A model generated the notes under the pieces. That model searched no databases. It saw only the letters and a list, made by a program, of their open reading frames with translations, and was not told the origin of the DNA. From contig NZ_CP061718.1 in NCBI RefSeq assembly GCF_014764365.1, forward strand, positions 1,860,001-1,924,000: a stretch of DNA of 64,000 bases. Direction: 5' to 3'. Positions 33,172 to 42,918 of the stretch are shown here, piece by piece (position 1 is the first letter of the stretch; every line of letters starts with the position of its first letter). Both the position numbers and the translations under genes were made by a program. This DNA is from Roseococcus microcysteis (lineage in GTDB: Bacteria; Pseudomonadota; Alphaproteobacteria; Acetobacterales; Acetobacteraceae).

Positions 33172-33932
33172 CCGCGCTCTCCCAGGAAGGGTTCGACCAG
33201 GGCCAGGAAGTCATTGGGCTTCTCGGCATGCACCCAATGCCCCGCGCCCTCGATGGTGGCGAAGCGCGCGGCCGGGAACAGGGCCCGGAAGCCCGCATGG
33301 TGCTCGGCCCGGATGTAGTCGCTGCGCCCGCCCGCGATGACCAGCGTGGGGCCTTCGTAGCGGCCGGTGGCGGAAAAATCCTCGATCTCGGGCATGGCGG
33401 CGTGGATTTCGGGCAGGCCCAGCTTCCAGCGCGGCGGGTCCTGCGCGAAATCCAAGGACTGCACCAGGAAGGCGCGGATGCCGGCCTCGGGCACGGCGGC
33501 TTCCAGCGCGGCATCGGCCTCGCGCCGGGTCAGCCCCTCGGTCAGCGGCAGGGCCCGCATGGCGGCGACATAGCCGCGCAGGGCGGGCGGGTAGCGGACG
33601 GGGGCGATGTCCGCCACCACCAGGCGCGAGACCATCTCGCCATGGCCCAGCGCCAGCGCCATCGCGACCTTGCCGCCCAGCGAATGCCCCAGCACCGCCG
33701 CGCGCGGAATGCCGCGGTGGCGCAGCGTCTCCGCCAGGTCGCGGGCGGTGGCGGTATGGGACATGCCCTCGGCGCGCGGGCTGTCGCCATGGTTGCGCAA
33801 ATCCATGGCCAGGACGCGGTGGCGCGTGGCCAGGCGCTTCTGGAGGGCGCCCCAGTTGCGCGCGGCGCCGAACAGCCCGTGCAGCAGGACCAAAGGCGGG
33901 CCATCGCCCATCTCGACCGTGTTCAGGATCAT
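33168..33932 (-). CDS. Alpha/beta hydrolase, YbfF-like esterase
   Basis: The 254-residue hydrolase has an oxyanion HGLFGAARNW motif, the nucleophile elbow GHSLGG (Ser near residue 93), an acid residue in IAGGRSDY and the catalytic His in GAGHWVHAEKP. MDLRNHGDSPR is typical of YbfF-like acyl-CoA/ester hydrolases. The ATG lies one base after the EamA stop, and its GGAGG ribosome site is inside that gene's last codons. Confidence 0.85.
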   Translation of the reverse strand: MILNTVEMGDGPPLVLLHGLFGAARNWGALQKRLATRHRVLAMDLRNHGDSPRAEGMSHTATARDLAETLRHRGIPRAAVLGHSLGGKVAMALALGHGEMVSRLVVADIAPVRYPPALRGYVAAMRALPLTEGLTRREADAALEAAVPEAGIRAFLVQSLDFAQDPPRWKLGLPEIHAAMPEIEDFSATGRYEGPTLVIAGGRSDYIRAEHHAGFRALFPAARFATIEGAGHWVHAEKPNDFLALVEPFLGERG

Positions 33933-33933
33933 G

Positions 33934-34797
33934 CTACCTCCGTGTGGCCAATATCACGCTCACCACCACCAGCGCGCCGCCCAGCAGCAGATCCCAGCCC
34001 AGCGGCTCATGCAGCCAGATGGTGGCGAGCGCCACGCCCACCACCGGCGCCAGCAGCAGCCCCAGCGAGGACACCACCGCGTTCAAATGCCGCGTGCTCT
34101 CCGACACCGCCCAGGTGCCGATGGGCGCCGCCACCGCGCCGATGAGGAACACCACCCACCAGGAGGACGCCCCCACCCCGCCCCGCGGCTCCAGCACCCA
34201 GGCCACCGCGCTGACAATGGCGGCGCCGATCAGGAAGGCGATGGGCAGCAGCTCGATCAACGGCACCGAGGGCGGGCGCCGGCGCAGGATGATGATGGTG
34301 ACGCTCCAGGCCAGCGAGGCGCAGAGCAGCCACACATGCCCCGCCAGCACCCCGGGCGCGCTCCAATCGAGCGCCCAGGGACCCATCATCACCGCCACGC
34401 CCAGCAGCCCGACGCCGGCCGCGACCCAGCGCATGGGCGAAACCCGCTCGCCCAGCAGCCAGACCGAGAGCGGCACCAGCCAGAAGATCGTCACATTGGA
34501 GAGGATGGCCGTGCGCCCGGACGGGATCATCCCCACCGCCACATGGGTGAAGGCGAAAAAGGCGCCGATCTGCAGGCTGCCCAGCGCCAGCACCGCCGGC
34601 CAGTCGCGCCGCGCCGGCAGCCGCAGCCGGCCGAGCGCCGCCATCACGGCCGCCGTCGTCACGGCCGCCAGCGCGGCGCGCCAGAAGCCGAACCACAGCG
34701 GCGTGCTGTCCGACAGGGCGTGCTTGGTGATGGGCCAGACGCCGCCGAACAGCACCACCGCCACCAGCAGAAGCTGGAAGGCGCGGGCCTGGGTCAA
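33934..34797 (-). CDS. EamA-family (DMT) transporter
   Basis: The 287-residue protein has ten hydrophobic helices in two EamA repeats (about residues 8-135 and 150-285). Typical motifs are FGFWRAALAA, GERVSPMRWVAAGVGLLGVAVM and LHEPLGWDLLLGGALVV. Substrates of DMT exporters include amino acids and metabolites; none can be named here. The only sensible start is a TTG at 34797, three bases after the reductase stop, with no strong ribosome site, so translation probably depends on the upstream gene. Confidence 0.85.
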   Translation of the reverse strand: MTQARAFQLLLVAVVLFGGVWPITKHALSDSTPLWFGFWRAALAAVTTAAVMAALGRLRLPARRDWPAVLALGSLQIGAFFAFTHVAVGMIPSGRTAILSNVTIFWLVPLSVWLLGERVSPMRWVAAGVGLLGVAVMMGPWALDWSAPGVLAGHVWLLCASLAWSVTIIILRRRPPSVPLIELLPIAFLIGAAIVSAVAWVLEPRGGVGASSWWVVFLIGAVAAPIGTWAVSESTRHLNAVVSSLGLLLAPVVGVALATIWLHEPLGWDLLLGGALVVVSVILATRR

Positions 34798-34800
34798 GTC

Positions 34801-35814
34801 TCAGTCGGCGACATGCAGCATGATCTTGCCGATATGCGCGCTGCTTTCCATCAGCCGGTGCGCCTCGGCGGCCTGGGCGAGGGGGAAGGTCGCATGGATG
34901 TGCGGGGCGCAGCTTCCCCGCTCCAGCATCGGCCAGACCTTCTCGCGCAGGGCCGCCGCGATCTCGCCCTTCTGGGCGGTGGTGCGCGGGCGCATGGTGC
35001 TGCCCGTCACGGTCAGGCGGCGCATCATGATGGGGCGCAGATCCGTGGGCTCGGCCGTCTCGCCGCCGAGGAAGGCGATCAGCACCAGGCGCCCATCCAT
35101 CCGCAGGCAGCGCAAATTCTTCCCGAAATAGGGCGCGCCCACCATGCACAGCACCACGTCCAGCAGCTTCCCGCCGGTGATCCGCTTCACCTCGTCCACG
35201 AAATCCTGCTCGCGGTAGTTGATGGCATGGTCCGCGCCAAAGCCCAGCACCGCCTTGGCCTTCTCGGCGCTGCCCACGGTCGTGATGACGGTGGCGCCGA
35301 AGGCCTTGGCGAGCTGGATGGCGGTCACGCCGATGCCCGAGCTGCCGCCATGCACCAGCACCGTCTCGCCGGGCGCGAGCCGCCCCGCGCTGGCATGGCT
35401 TGTGCCGAAGAGGTTCGCCCAGACGGTGAAATAGGTCTCCGGCAGGGCGGCCGCGCGGATCACGTCATAGCCCTTGGGCCAGGGCAGGGTCTGGGCCTCG
35501 GGCGCTGTGCAATATTGCGCGTAGGCGCCGCCATTGGTCAGCGCGCAGACGCGGTCACCCACCTTGAAGCCGCGCACATCGGGGCCGCAGGCCACCACCT
35601 CGCCCGCGCATTCCAGGCCCAGGATGGGCGAGGCGCCGGGGGGCGGCGGGTAGCTGCCGGCGCGCTGCGCCACATCCGGCCGGTTCACGCCCGTCGCCAT
35701 GACGCGGATGAGCACCTCATCGGCCGCGGGCACGGGCAGCGGGCCGGTCGCGGGCGCCATCACCTCGGGCCCGCCGCCGGCGCCGTGGGCGATGTAGGTC
35801 ATGGTCTCGGGCAT
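34801..35814 (-). CDS. NAD(P)H-quinone oxidoreductase, PIG3-like
   Basis: The zinc-free MDR enzyme has about 337 residues. NRPDVAQRAGSYPPPPG and ILGLECAGEVVACG are typical of the PIG3/quinone oxidoreductase family, and VHGGSSGIGVTAIQLAKAFG is the NADPH site. The ATG at 35814 gives a standard N-terminus; MTYIAHG at 35802 is an alternative. It leads a run with the EamA, esterase and MAPEG genes. Confidence 0.88.
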   Translation of the reverse strand: MPETMTYIAHGAGGGPEVMAPATGPLPVPAADEVLIRVMATGVNRPDVAQRAGSYPPPPGASPILGLECAGEVVACGPDVRGFKVGDRVCALTNGGAYAQYCTAPEAQTLPWPKGYDVIRAAALPETYFTVWANLFGTSHASAGRLAPGETVLVHGGSSGIGVTAIQLAKAFGATVITTVGSAEKAKAVLGFGADHAINYREQDFVDEVKRITGGKLLDVVLCMVGAPYFGKNLRCLRMDGRLVLIAFLGGETAEPTDLRPIMMRRLTVTGSTMRPRTTAQKGEIAAALREKVWPMLERGSCAPHIHATFPLAQAAEAHRLMESSAHIGKIMLHVAD

Positions 35815-35945
35815 GGGCTGGCCTCCGTGGCTGGGAGGCGCACCCTCCCCGGCGACCAGAGGCACGTCAAGCGCGCCCCCTCCGTGCAAACTTCACCCAA
35901 CGCATGATTGCGTCCCAGGGCGCGTCGGAGGACACTCCGCCCCCG

Positions 35946-37154
35946 ATGCGCCGCCGCCTCGCCCTCGCCGGACTGGCCTTGCTGTCCGCACCCCTGCCCC
36001 TGCGCGCCCAGACCGGGGCCGCCCCGAACGGCGCTGCCCAGAATGCGGGCGCGCCGAGCGCCGCGGAATGGCGCGTGGGCGCCGTCTTTCCCACCTCCGG
36101 CCATGCCGCCCTGCTGGGTGACGAGGCCTGCCGGGGCCTCGAACTGGCCATCGAGGCGCACAACGCGACCGACGGCGCACGCCAGGTGCGCCTGCTGCGC
36201 GCCGAGGCCAATGACCCCGCCTCCGCCATGGCCGAGTCCCGCCGGCTGATCCAGCGCGAGCGCGCCACGGTCCTGTTCGGCAGCGTGGCGGCCACCCTGG
36301 GCCTTGCCGCCCTGCAGGCCGCCGAGGCGCTGGACACGCCCTTCGTGGAACTCGCCGCCCCCGCCGACACCCTGGCGGCGGGGGGCGGGCGGCGCTTCGT
36401 CCGTGCCGCGCCGGCCGCCTCCGCCTATGGGCGCATGGCGGCCGAGGCGCTGATCCATGGCCTGCCCGGGCCCCTCAGCCTGCCCGTGGAGGCGCTGCGC
36501 GTGGGCATCCTGCACGAGACGAGCCCCAGCCCGGAGGCGCTGGGCACCGCGCTGGAGACCGCCCTGCGCGAGGCCGGGCTGCTGATCGCGGAGCGCGTCT
36601 CCCATGCCCCCCGCACCGGCGAATGGGCCGCGCTGGTGCAGCGGCTGCGCGCCGCCTCGGTCAATGTGCTGATCCATGCCGCCTCGGAAGGCGATGCGGC
36701 GGCCATGCTGCGCGCCCTGGCCGAGGCCGGCTGGCGGCCGCGCGTGGTGATGGGCGCCGGCCCGGCCTGGGGGCTGCTCGACCTGGCCCGCGCGGTCGAA
36801 CCCGCGCTGGAGGGCGTCTACGCATTGGACATGCCGCCCATCGAGAGCGCGCCAGGCTGGGCCCAGGGGGCCGCCGCCTTCGCCCAGGCCTATCAGCGGC
36901 GCTGGGGCAGCCCGCCGCGCTCGGGCCTGTCCTTCGCGGCCTTCTCGGGCGCCCGCACCGTGCTGGCCCAAGGGCCGGATCGTGCCGCGCTGGGCGCCCT
37001 CGACCTGCCCGAGGGCGCGCTGGCCAATGGCTGGGGCTGGCGGCTGGACGAACGCGGGCAGAACAGCCGCGCCAGGCCGGTGTTGCTGCAATGGCAGGCG
37101 GGCCGGCCCGTCGCGGTCTTTCCCGCCATGGCCGCGGCGGCGGTGCCGGTCTGA
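35946..37154 (+). CDS. Periplasmic leucine/amide-type binding protein, orphan
   Basis: A signal peptide (MRRRLALAGLALLSAPLPLRAQ) and a type I periplasmic-binding fold are visible: VGAVFPTSGHAALLGDEACRGLELAIEAHN at the mature start, TVLFGSVAATLGLA, and PFVELAAPAD. About 402 residues. This is the Peripla_BP_6 family serving branched-chain amino acid or amide transporters, but no permease or ATPase lies next to it. It may feed a transporter encoded elsewhere. The ATG at 35946 was chosen to place the signal peptide first. Confidence 0.82.
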   Translation: MRRRLALAGLALLSAPLPLRAQTGAAPNGAAQNAGAPSAAEWRVGAVFPTSGHAALLGDEACRGLELAIEAHNATDGARQVRLLRAEANDPASAMAESRRLIQRERATVLFGSVAATLGLAALQAAEALDTPFVELAAPADTLAAGGGRRFVRAAPAASAYGRMAAEALIHGLPGPLSLPVEALRVGILHETSPSPEALGTALETALREAGLLIAERVSHAPRTGEWAALVQRLRAASVNVLIHAASEGDAAAMLRALAEAGWRPRVVMGAGPAWGLLDLARAVEPALEGVYALDMPPIESAPGWAQGAAAFAQAYQRRWGSPPRSGLSFAAFSGARTVLAQGPDRAALGALDLPEGALANGWGWRLDERGQNSRARPVLLQWQAGRPVAVFPAMAAAAVPV

Positions 37155-37160
37155 CACCGT

Positions 37161-37186
37161 CATCAGCCCCGTGAATGGGGGTGATG
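37161..37186 (+). terminator. Hairpin after binding-protein gene
   Basis: Arms CATCAGCCCC (37161-37170) and GGGGGTGATG (37177-37186) pair with one mismatch around a six-base loop, seven bases after the stop codon. No U-tract follows, so this is at best a weak or Rho-assisted terminator. Confidence 0.45.
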
Positions 37187-37268
37187 GCGGGCACGGCATG
37201 GCGATGGGCCGCCCGGCCCCCTAACTGTTGCGGCAACGGAGCCCCGATGGCTCCAGGGAGCCACGACC

Positions 37269-37976
37269 ATGATTGACATCCGACCCTTCAAATCCCTCGG
37301 CGGCGCCGATTTCGGCTGGCTGAAGGCGCGTCACCACTTCTCCTTCGGCCATTACCGCGACCCGGCGCGCATGGGCTGGGGCAAGCTGCGCGTGTGGAAT
37401 GACGACGAGATCGCCGCCGGCACGGGCTTCGACCCGCACCCGCACCGCGACATGGAAATCATCACCTATGTGCGCGAGGGGGCCATCACCCACCGCGACA
37501 ACATGGGCAATGAGGGCCGCACCGAGGCGGGCGACGTGCAGATCATGTCCGCCGGCACCGGCGTGGTGCACAGCGAGTACAACCTGGAGCCGAGCACGAC
37601 GAAGATCTTCCAGATCTGGATCATGCCGGATGTGCAGGGCGCCAAGCCCAACTGGGGCGCCAAGGCCTTCCCGAAAGCCGGCCGCGAGGCGCGCTTCGAG
37701 GTGCTGGCCGGCGGCCGCCCCGGCGATGCCGAGGCGGGCGCGCTTCCCATCAACGCCAACGCCGCCGTGATGGCGGCCACGCTCTCCAAGGGGCAGGAGT
37801 TGCGCCACAGCCTGGCGCCGGGCCGCGCGGCCTACCTGGTCTCGGCCAAGGGCAGTGCGACGGTGAACGGCCACCCGATCAACGAGCGCGACGCCGCCGC
37901 GGTGGCGGAGGAGCGGGAGATCGTGGTGGTGGCGGATGACGAGGCGGAACTCGTCATGGTCGAAGTCGCCGCGTGA
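37269..37976 (+). CDS. Pirin family protein
   Basis: The 235-residue bicupin has the N-terminal metal-binding cupin HPHRDMEIITYV with the second set GTGVVHSEYN, supplying three His and one Glu ligand as in pirin/YhhW, which can act as quercetin 2,3-dioxygenases. RARHHFSFGHY at the N-terminus is characteristic (here KARHHFSFGHY). It stands alone, with a strong hairpin after its stop. Physiological substrate unknown. Confidence 0.9.
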   Translation: MIDIRPFKSLGGADFGWLKARHHFSFGHYRDPARMGWGKLRVWNDDEIAAGTGFDPHPHRDMEIITYVREGAITHRDNMGNEGRTEAGDVQIMSAGTGVVHSEYNLEPSTTKIFQIWIMPDVQGAKPNWGAKAFPKAGREARFEVLAGGRPGDAEAGALPINANAAVMAATLSKGQELRHSLAPGRAAYLVSAKGSATVNGHPINERDAAAVAEEREIVVVADDEAELVMVEVAA

Positions 37977-37983
37977 ATGGGTT

Positions 37984-38001
37984 GGGGGGCTTGCGCCCCC
38001 C
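37984..38001. terminator. GC hairpin between convergent genes
   Basis: GGGGGGC and GCCCCCC pair perfectly around a TTGC loop, eight bases after the pirin stop and ten before the stop of the converging ThDP enzyme gene. There is no long T-run, so it may work in both directions as a Rho-supported terminator. Confidence 0.55.
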
Positions 38002-38010
38002 AGTCCCGGT

Positions 38011-39678
38011 TTACTTCTTCGCCTGCGCCCGCAGCTCCGTGATGGTGGCGCGATTCGTCACCTGCTCCGGATTGGTGCGGATTTCGATGATGGCGGGCTT
38101 GCCGCTCGCCACCGCGCGTTCATAGGCCGGCACCAGCTCCTCGGTGCGCTCCACCACCTCGCCATGGCCGCCGAAGGCCTCGATGAAGCGGGCGAAATCC
38201 GGGTTGGTGAGTTCCGTGCCCGAGACGCGCTCCGGATACACGCGCTCCTGGTACATGCGGATGGTGCCGTACATCCGGTTGTTGAAGACCAGGATGATGG
38301 GCGCGACCCCATGGTGGAAGGCGGTGGCGATTTCCTGCCCCGTCATCATGAAGCCGCCATCGCCCACGAAGCAGACCACCTGGCGGCCGCGCTCCACGAT
38401 GGCCGCGCCGATGGCCGCCGGCACGCCATAGCCCATGGCGCCATTCGTGGGCCCGAGGAAATCCTGGCCTTCCTTCACATGCATGAAGCGCGTGGGCCAG
38501 GTGGCGAAGTTGCCGGCATCGGTGGTGAAGACGGTATCGGCCGGCAGCGCCTTCTCCAGCGCCTGCAAGGCCACGGCCAGGTTCAGCGGGCCCTCATAGT
38601 CCTGCGCCACGGCCTGCGCCTCGCGCGCCGCGCGCACCTCCTGGCGCCAGGCGGCCCAGCGCGGCTTGGCCACCTTCTGGCCCTTCAGGCCCAGTGCGAA
38701 GGCGTTCACATCCGAGGTGACGCCGAGTGCCACGCGATAGACGCGCCCGATCTCGCCCTGGTCCGGATGCACATGCACGATGGGCGTGGCGCCGGCCATG
38801 TCCAGCAGCGTGTAGCCCTGGCTGACCGGCTCACCGATGCGGGTGCCGATGGCGAGGATCAGGTCCGCCTTCTTCGCGGCGGCCACCAGGCCCGCATCCG
38901 CGCCCACACCCAGGTCACCCGCGAAATGCGGGCTGGTGCCGTCGAACAGGCCCTGGCGGCGGAAGGCGACGGCGACGGGCAGGTCATTGGCCTCGGCGAA
39001 GGCGCGGATGGCGGCGCGGCCCTCCGGCGTCCAGCGGCTGCCGCCCATGATGACCAGCGGGCGCTCGGCCTTCTCCAGCATGGCCATCATCTCGGGGATG
39101 GCGGCGGGCGCCGGGTGGGCGGGCAGCACGCGCTGCGGGCCGAGGTCCGGCACCGCCACCATGTGCTTCTGCATCTCCTCGCTGATGGCCACCACCACGG
39201 GGCCGGGGCGCCCGCTCACCGCCATGTCGAAGGCATGGGCCATGATCTCGGGGATGCGCCGCGCGTCATCAATCTGCGTGACCCACTTGGCCAGCGGCTG
39301 GAACATCCGTCGGTAGTCCACCTCCTGGAAGGTCTCGCGGTCGGTTTCCTCGACGGGAATCTGCCCCACCAGCAGCACCAGCGGCGTGCTGTCCTGCATG
39401 GCCACATGCACGCCGATGGCGGCGTGGCAGGCGCCGGGGCCGCGGGTGACGATGGCCACACCTGGCTTGCCCGTCAGCTTGCCATGGGCCTCGGCCATAT
39501 GGACGGCGCCGGCCTCGAAGCGGCAGGTGATGAGTTCCACGCGGTTGCGCTGGGCGTAGAGCCCGTCCAGCAGGTCCAGGTAGCTTTCGCCCGGCACGGC
39601 GAAGACATGGGTCGCCCCCTGCGCCACCAAGGCATCGGCCAGCAATTGCCCGCCGCTGCGTTCCTGCATTCCCGCCAT
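38011..39678 (-). CDS. Thiamine-diphosphate enzyme, acetolactate synthase-like
   Basis: The 555-residue protein has the three-domain layout of ThDP enzymes. The N-terminal Pyr domain carries the catalytic Glu in CRFEAGAVHMAEAHG, the middle domain follows, and the C-terminal PP domain has GDGGFMMTGQEIATAFHHG ending in FNN, the metal/ThDP motif. It resembles acetolactate synthase large subunits, but there is no ilvH partner, and such orphan members include oxalyl-CoA- and sulfoacetaldehyde-type enzymes. Exact reaction not assignable. Confidence 0.82.
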   Translation of the reverse strand: MAGMQERSGGQLLADALVAQGATHVFAVPGESYLDLLDGLYAQRNRVELITCRFEAGAVHMAEAHGKLTGKPGVAIVTRGPGACHAAIGVHVAMQDSTPLVLLVGQIPVEETDRETFQEVDYRRMFQPLAKWVTQIDDARRIPEIMAHAFDMAVSGRPGPVVVAISEEMQKHMVAVPDLGPQRVLPAHPAPAAIPEMMAMLEKAERPLVIMGGSRWTPEGRAAIRAFAEANDLPVAVAFRRQGLFDGTSPHFAGDLGVGADAGLVAAAKKADLILAIGTRIGEPVSQGYTLLDMAGATPIVHVHPDQGEIGRVYRVALGVTSDVNAFALGLKGQKVAKPRWAAWRQEVRAAREAQAVAQDYEGPLNLAVALQALEKALPADTVFTTDAGNFATWPTRFMHVKEGQDFLGPTNGAMGYGVPAAIGAAIVERGRQVVCFVGDGGFMMTGQEIATAFHHGVAPIILVFNNRMYGTIRMYQERVYPERVSGTELTNPDFARFIEAFGGHGEVVERTEELVPAYERAVASGKPAIIEIRTNPEQVTNRATITELRAQAKK

Positions 39679-39734
39679 GTTCTCAGTCTCCCGTGCGTCT
39701 GGTGGCGGGAAACTAGATCAGCATGGCGGGCGCG

Positions 39735-42700
39735 TCACTCCGCGGGCGCCGGTGAAGCGCCCGGCTTCTTCGCATATTTCGCCGCCTCGTCGCCCGCCAC
39801 GGGCGTGCGGCGCTCCAGGTCCGACAGCGCGCGCTCGATATGGCCGAGCGGCTTGGTAAAGCGCGCCAGCATCACGTAGAGCGCCGGCACCGCGAAGAGC
39901 GTCACGATCGTGGAGAAGGTGACGCCACCCACGATGACGACGCCCAGCGCCATGCGGCTCTCCGCGCCCGCCCCCGTCGCCATGGCCAGCGGCACCGCGC
40001 CGAAGACGGTGGCGATGGAGGTCATCAGGATGGGCCGCAGCCGCACCACGCTCGCTTCCAGCGCCGCGTCGAAGATGGACAGCCCCCGGTCGCGCAGCTG
40101 GTTCGCGAATTCCACCACCAGGATGCCGTTCTTCGCCATCAGCCCGATCAGCAGGATCATCCCGATCTGGCTGAAGATGTTCAGCGTCTGCCCCGTGAAG
40201 TGCAGCGCGAGCAGCCCCCCCGTCATGGCCAGCGGCGTGGAGAGCAGGATGATGAGCGGGTGGATGAAGCTCTCGAACTGCGCCGCCAGCACCAGGTAGA
40301 CCACCAGCAGCGCCATCAGGAAGGTGACGTAGAGCGCGCCCGTGCTGTCGCGGAATTCCAGCGACTGGCCGCGATAGGAAATCCGCACCTCGGAGGGCAG
40401 CACCTCGCGCGCCGTGCGGTCCATGAAGTCGAGCGCCTCGCCCAGCGTGTAGCCCGGCGCGAGCGAGGCGGTGATGGTGATGGCCCGCACCCGGTCGGCG
40501 CGGGAGAGCGCCTGCGGCCGCGCGCGTTCGCTCAGCGTCACCACATTGGACAGCGGGATAAGCCCGCCGGCGGAGCGGATGAAGATGTTCTGCAGATCAT
40601 AGGGCGTGGAACGGTCGCCCTCGGTCGCCTGGAGCAGGACCTTATATTCCTGCCCGCCCTCGATATAGGTGCTGACCTCGCGCGAGCCGAGCATGGTCTC
40701 GATGGTGCGCCCCACCGCCTGGATGGAGACGCCGAGGTCGGCCGCGCGGCGGCGATCAATGTCCACGCGCAGCTCCGGCTTGGTCTCGCGGAAATTGCTG
40801 TCGAGGTTCAGCAGCCGCTCATTCTGCCGGGCGCGGGCCAGGAAGGTGTCGCGCCACTGGATCAGCGTCTCATAGTCCGGGCCGCCGATGACGAACTGCA
40901 CCGGCGGCTGGAAGCCCGACTGGCCGAGCGAGGGCGGCGTGAGGGTGAAGCCGCGCACGCCCGGCATGGCGGCGATCTGCGGGAAGAGTTCGCGCGCGAT
41001 GGTCTGGGAATTGCGCGTCCGCTCATCCCAGGGGGCCAGGCGGATGAACATGTTGGCGACATTGCCCTGCGGCGGCGGCTGGAAGCCGCCCAGGGTGGAG
41101 AAGACCGAGGCCGCCTCGCCCGAGGCGACATAGCGCGCGCCTAGCCGCTCGGCATGGCGCAGGTGTTCCAGCATGTAGTTGCCCGTCGCGCCCTCGGGGC
41201 CGGTCAGCGGCACGATGATGACGCCACGATCCTCGGTGGGCGTGAATTCCTTGGGCAGCGCCTGGAACAGCAGCACCGCCAGTGCCGACAGCCCCGCCGC
41301 CACCGCCATGACCACGATGGGCATGTTCAGCGCGCCCCGCAGCAGCACGCGGAAGCCATTGTTCATGCCGAGGAAGAGCGGCTCCGTCATGCGAATGAAC
41401 AGCCCGCTGGACCCGTGCGGCTTCAGAAGCTTGCTGCACATCATGGGCGTCAGCGTCAGCGCCACCAGCCCCGAGAACACGACGGAGGCCGCCAGCGCCA
41501 GGCCGAATTCCGTGAACAGCCGCCCCACATTGCCCGACATGAAGGAGAGCGGCACGAAGACCGCGATCAGAACCAGGGTGGTGGCGATGATGGCGAAGGC
41601 GATCTCGCGCGAGCCGCGAAGGGCGGCCAGCAGCGGCTCCTCCCCCTCCTCGATGCGGCGATGGATGTTCTCCAGCACCACGATCGCGTCATCCACCACC
41701 AGGCCGATGGCCAGCACCAGCCCCAGCAGCGTCAGGATGTTCACCGAGAAGCCCATGGCCGCCACCGCCGTGAAGGAGGCGATGATGGAGACCGGGATGG
41801 CGATGGCCGGGATCAGGGTGGCGCGGAAGCTGCGCAGGAAGAAGAAGATGACGCCGACCACCAGGGCCAGCGCGATCATCAGCGCGTGCTGCACCTCATA
41901 GATGGACTGCGCGATGAAGCGGCTCTCGTCATAGCCGTATTCGACGTTGATCCCCTCGGGCAGGTTGGGGCGGATGCGCTCCACCTCCGCCCGGATGCCA
42001 TCCGCGACCGAGAGGGTGTTGGCCGTGCTCTGCCGCAGGATGCCGAGGCCGATGGCATCACGCCCGTTCAGCCGGTAGCCACCGCGCGATTCCTCGGGCG
42101 CCACCTCCACCCGCGCCACATCGCCCAGCAGCACCTGCGCGCCGCCCGCCACCCGCGCCACCACCAGGGCGCGGAACTGCTCGGGCGTGTTCATGCGCGT
42201 GTCGGTGCGGACGGTCAGCTCGCGCTGGGTGGATTCGAGGCGCCCACCCGGCAGTTCGACATTCTCGCGGCGGATGGCGTCCTCGATGTCCTGCACCGTC
42301 AGCCCGCGCGCGGCGAGCGCCTGGCGGTCCAGCCAGATCCGCATGGAGAAGCGCCGCTCGCCCGCGATCAGGACCTGCGCCACCCCGTCCACGATGGCCA
42401 GCCGGTCCACGAAGCGCTGCCGCGCCACATTGGTCAGCTCCATGCCCGACATGCGTTCGGAGGAAAGCGCCACCCACATGATGGGCCGCGCATCGCCATC
42501 CTGCTTCTGCACGATGGGCACCTGGGCCTGGGTGGGCAGGCGGGCGGCGGCGCGGGCCACGCGGTCGCGCACGTCGTTCGCCGCGCTGTCCACATTGCGG
42601 TTCAGGTTGAACTCGATGGTGACGACGCTGCGCTCATCGCGCGAGAAGGAGGTGATGGTGCGGATGCCCTCGATGCCCGCCACCGCGCCCTCGACCAGCT

Positions 42701-42893
42701 CCGTGATCTGCGTGTCCACCACCCCGGCCGAGGCGCCGGTGTAGGTGGTGATGACCTGGATGATGGGCGGGTCAATGCGCGGCAATTCGCGCACCGGCAG
42801 CCGGGTGAGCGAGGCGAGGCCCAGCACCACCAGCATCAGGCTCACGACCGTCGCGAAGACCGGCCGCTTGATCGAGATGTCGGAGAGGATCAT
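39735..42893 (-). CDS. RND efflux transporter, inner-membrane pump
   Basis: The 1052-residue HAE1/AcrB-like pump has the two six-helix halves, the N-terminal SIKRPVFATVVSLMLVVLG helix, the proton-relay aspartates in GLVVDDAIVVLENIHRRIEEG, and two large periplasmic loops. It works with the adaptor gene 25 bases upstream; no outer-membrane TolC-like gene is present in the window. Substrate is unknown; the sequence favours a multidrug-type HAE1 pump over heavy-metal CzcA. Confidence 0.92.
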   Translation of the reverse strand: MILSDISIKRPVFATVVSLMLVVLGLASLTRLPVRELPRIDPPIIQVITTYTGASAGVVDTQITELVEGAVAGIEGIRTITSFSRDERSVVTIEFNLNRNVDSAANDVRDRVARAAARLPTQAQVPIVQKQDGDARPIMWVALSSERMSGMELTNVARQRFVDRLAIVDGVAQVLIAGERRFSMRIWLDRQALAARGLTVQDIEDAIRRENVELPGGRLESTQRELTVRTDTRMNTPEQFRALVVARVAGGAQVLLGDVARVEVAPEESRGGYRLNGRDAIGLGILRQSTANTLSVADGIRAEVERIRPNLPEGINVEYGYDESRFIAQSIYEVQHALMIALALVVGVIFFFLRSFRATLIPAIAIPVSIIASFTAVAAMGFSVNILTLLGLVLAIGLVVDDAIVVLENIHRRIEEGEEPLLAALRGSREIAFAIIATTLVLIAVFVPLSFMSGNVGRLFTEFGLALAASVVFSGLVALTLTPMMCSKLLKPHGSSGLFIRMTEPLFLGMNNGFRVLLRGALNMPIVVMAVAAGLSALAVLLFQALPKEFTPTEDRGVIIVPLTGPEGATGNYMLEHLRHAERLGARYVASGEAASVFSTLGGFQPPPQGNVANMFIRLAPWDERTRNSQTIARELFPQIAAMPGVRGFTLTPPSLGQSGFQPPVQFVIGGPDYETLIQWRDTFLARARQNERLLNLDSNFRETKPELRVDIDRRRAADLGVSIQAVGRTIETMLGSREVSTYIEGGQEYKVLLQATEGDRSTPYDLQNIFIRSAGGLIPLSNVVTLSERARPQALSRADRVRAITITASLAPGYTLGEALDFMDRTAREVLPSEVRISYRGQSLEFRDSTGALYVTFLMALLVVYLVLAAQFESFIHPLIILLSTPLAMTGGLLALHFTGQTLNIFSQIGMILLIGLMAKNGILVVEFANQLRDRGLSIFDAALEASVVRLRPILMTSIATVFGAVPLAMATGAGAESRMALGVVIVGGVTFSTIVTLFAVPALYVMLARFTKPLGHIERALSDLERRTPVAGDEAAKYAKKPGASPAPAE

Positions 42894-42918
42894 GGCGCGG
42901 GCCTTGCCTGAAGGGAGG

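Noticed and set aside
33607-35907. A 766-codon plus-strand frame
   Set aside because: Antisense to the esterase, EamA and quinone reductase genes, which have clear family motifs.
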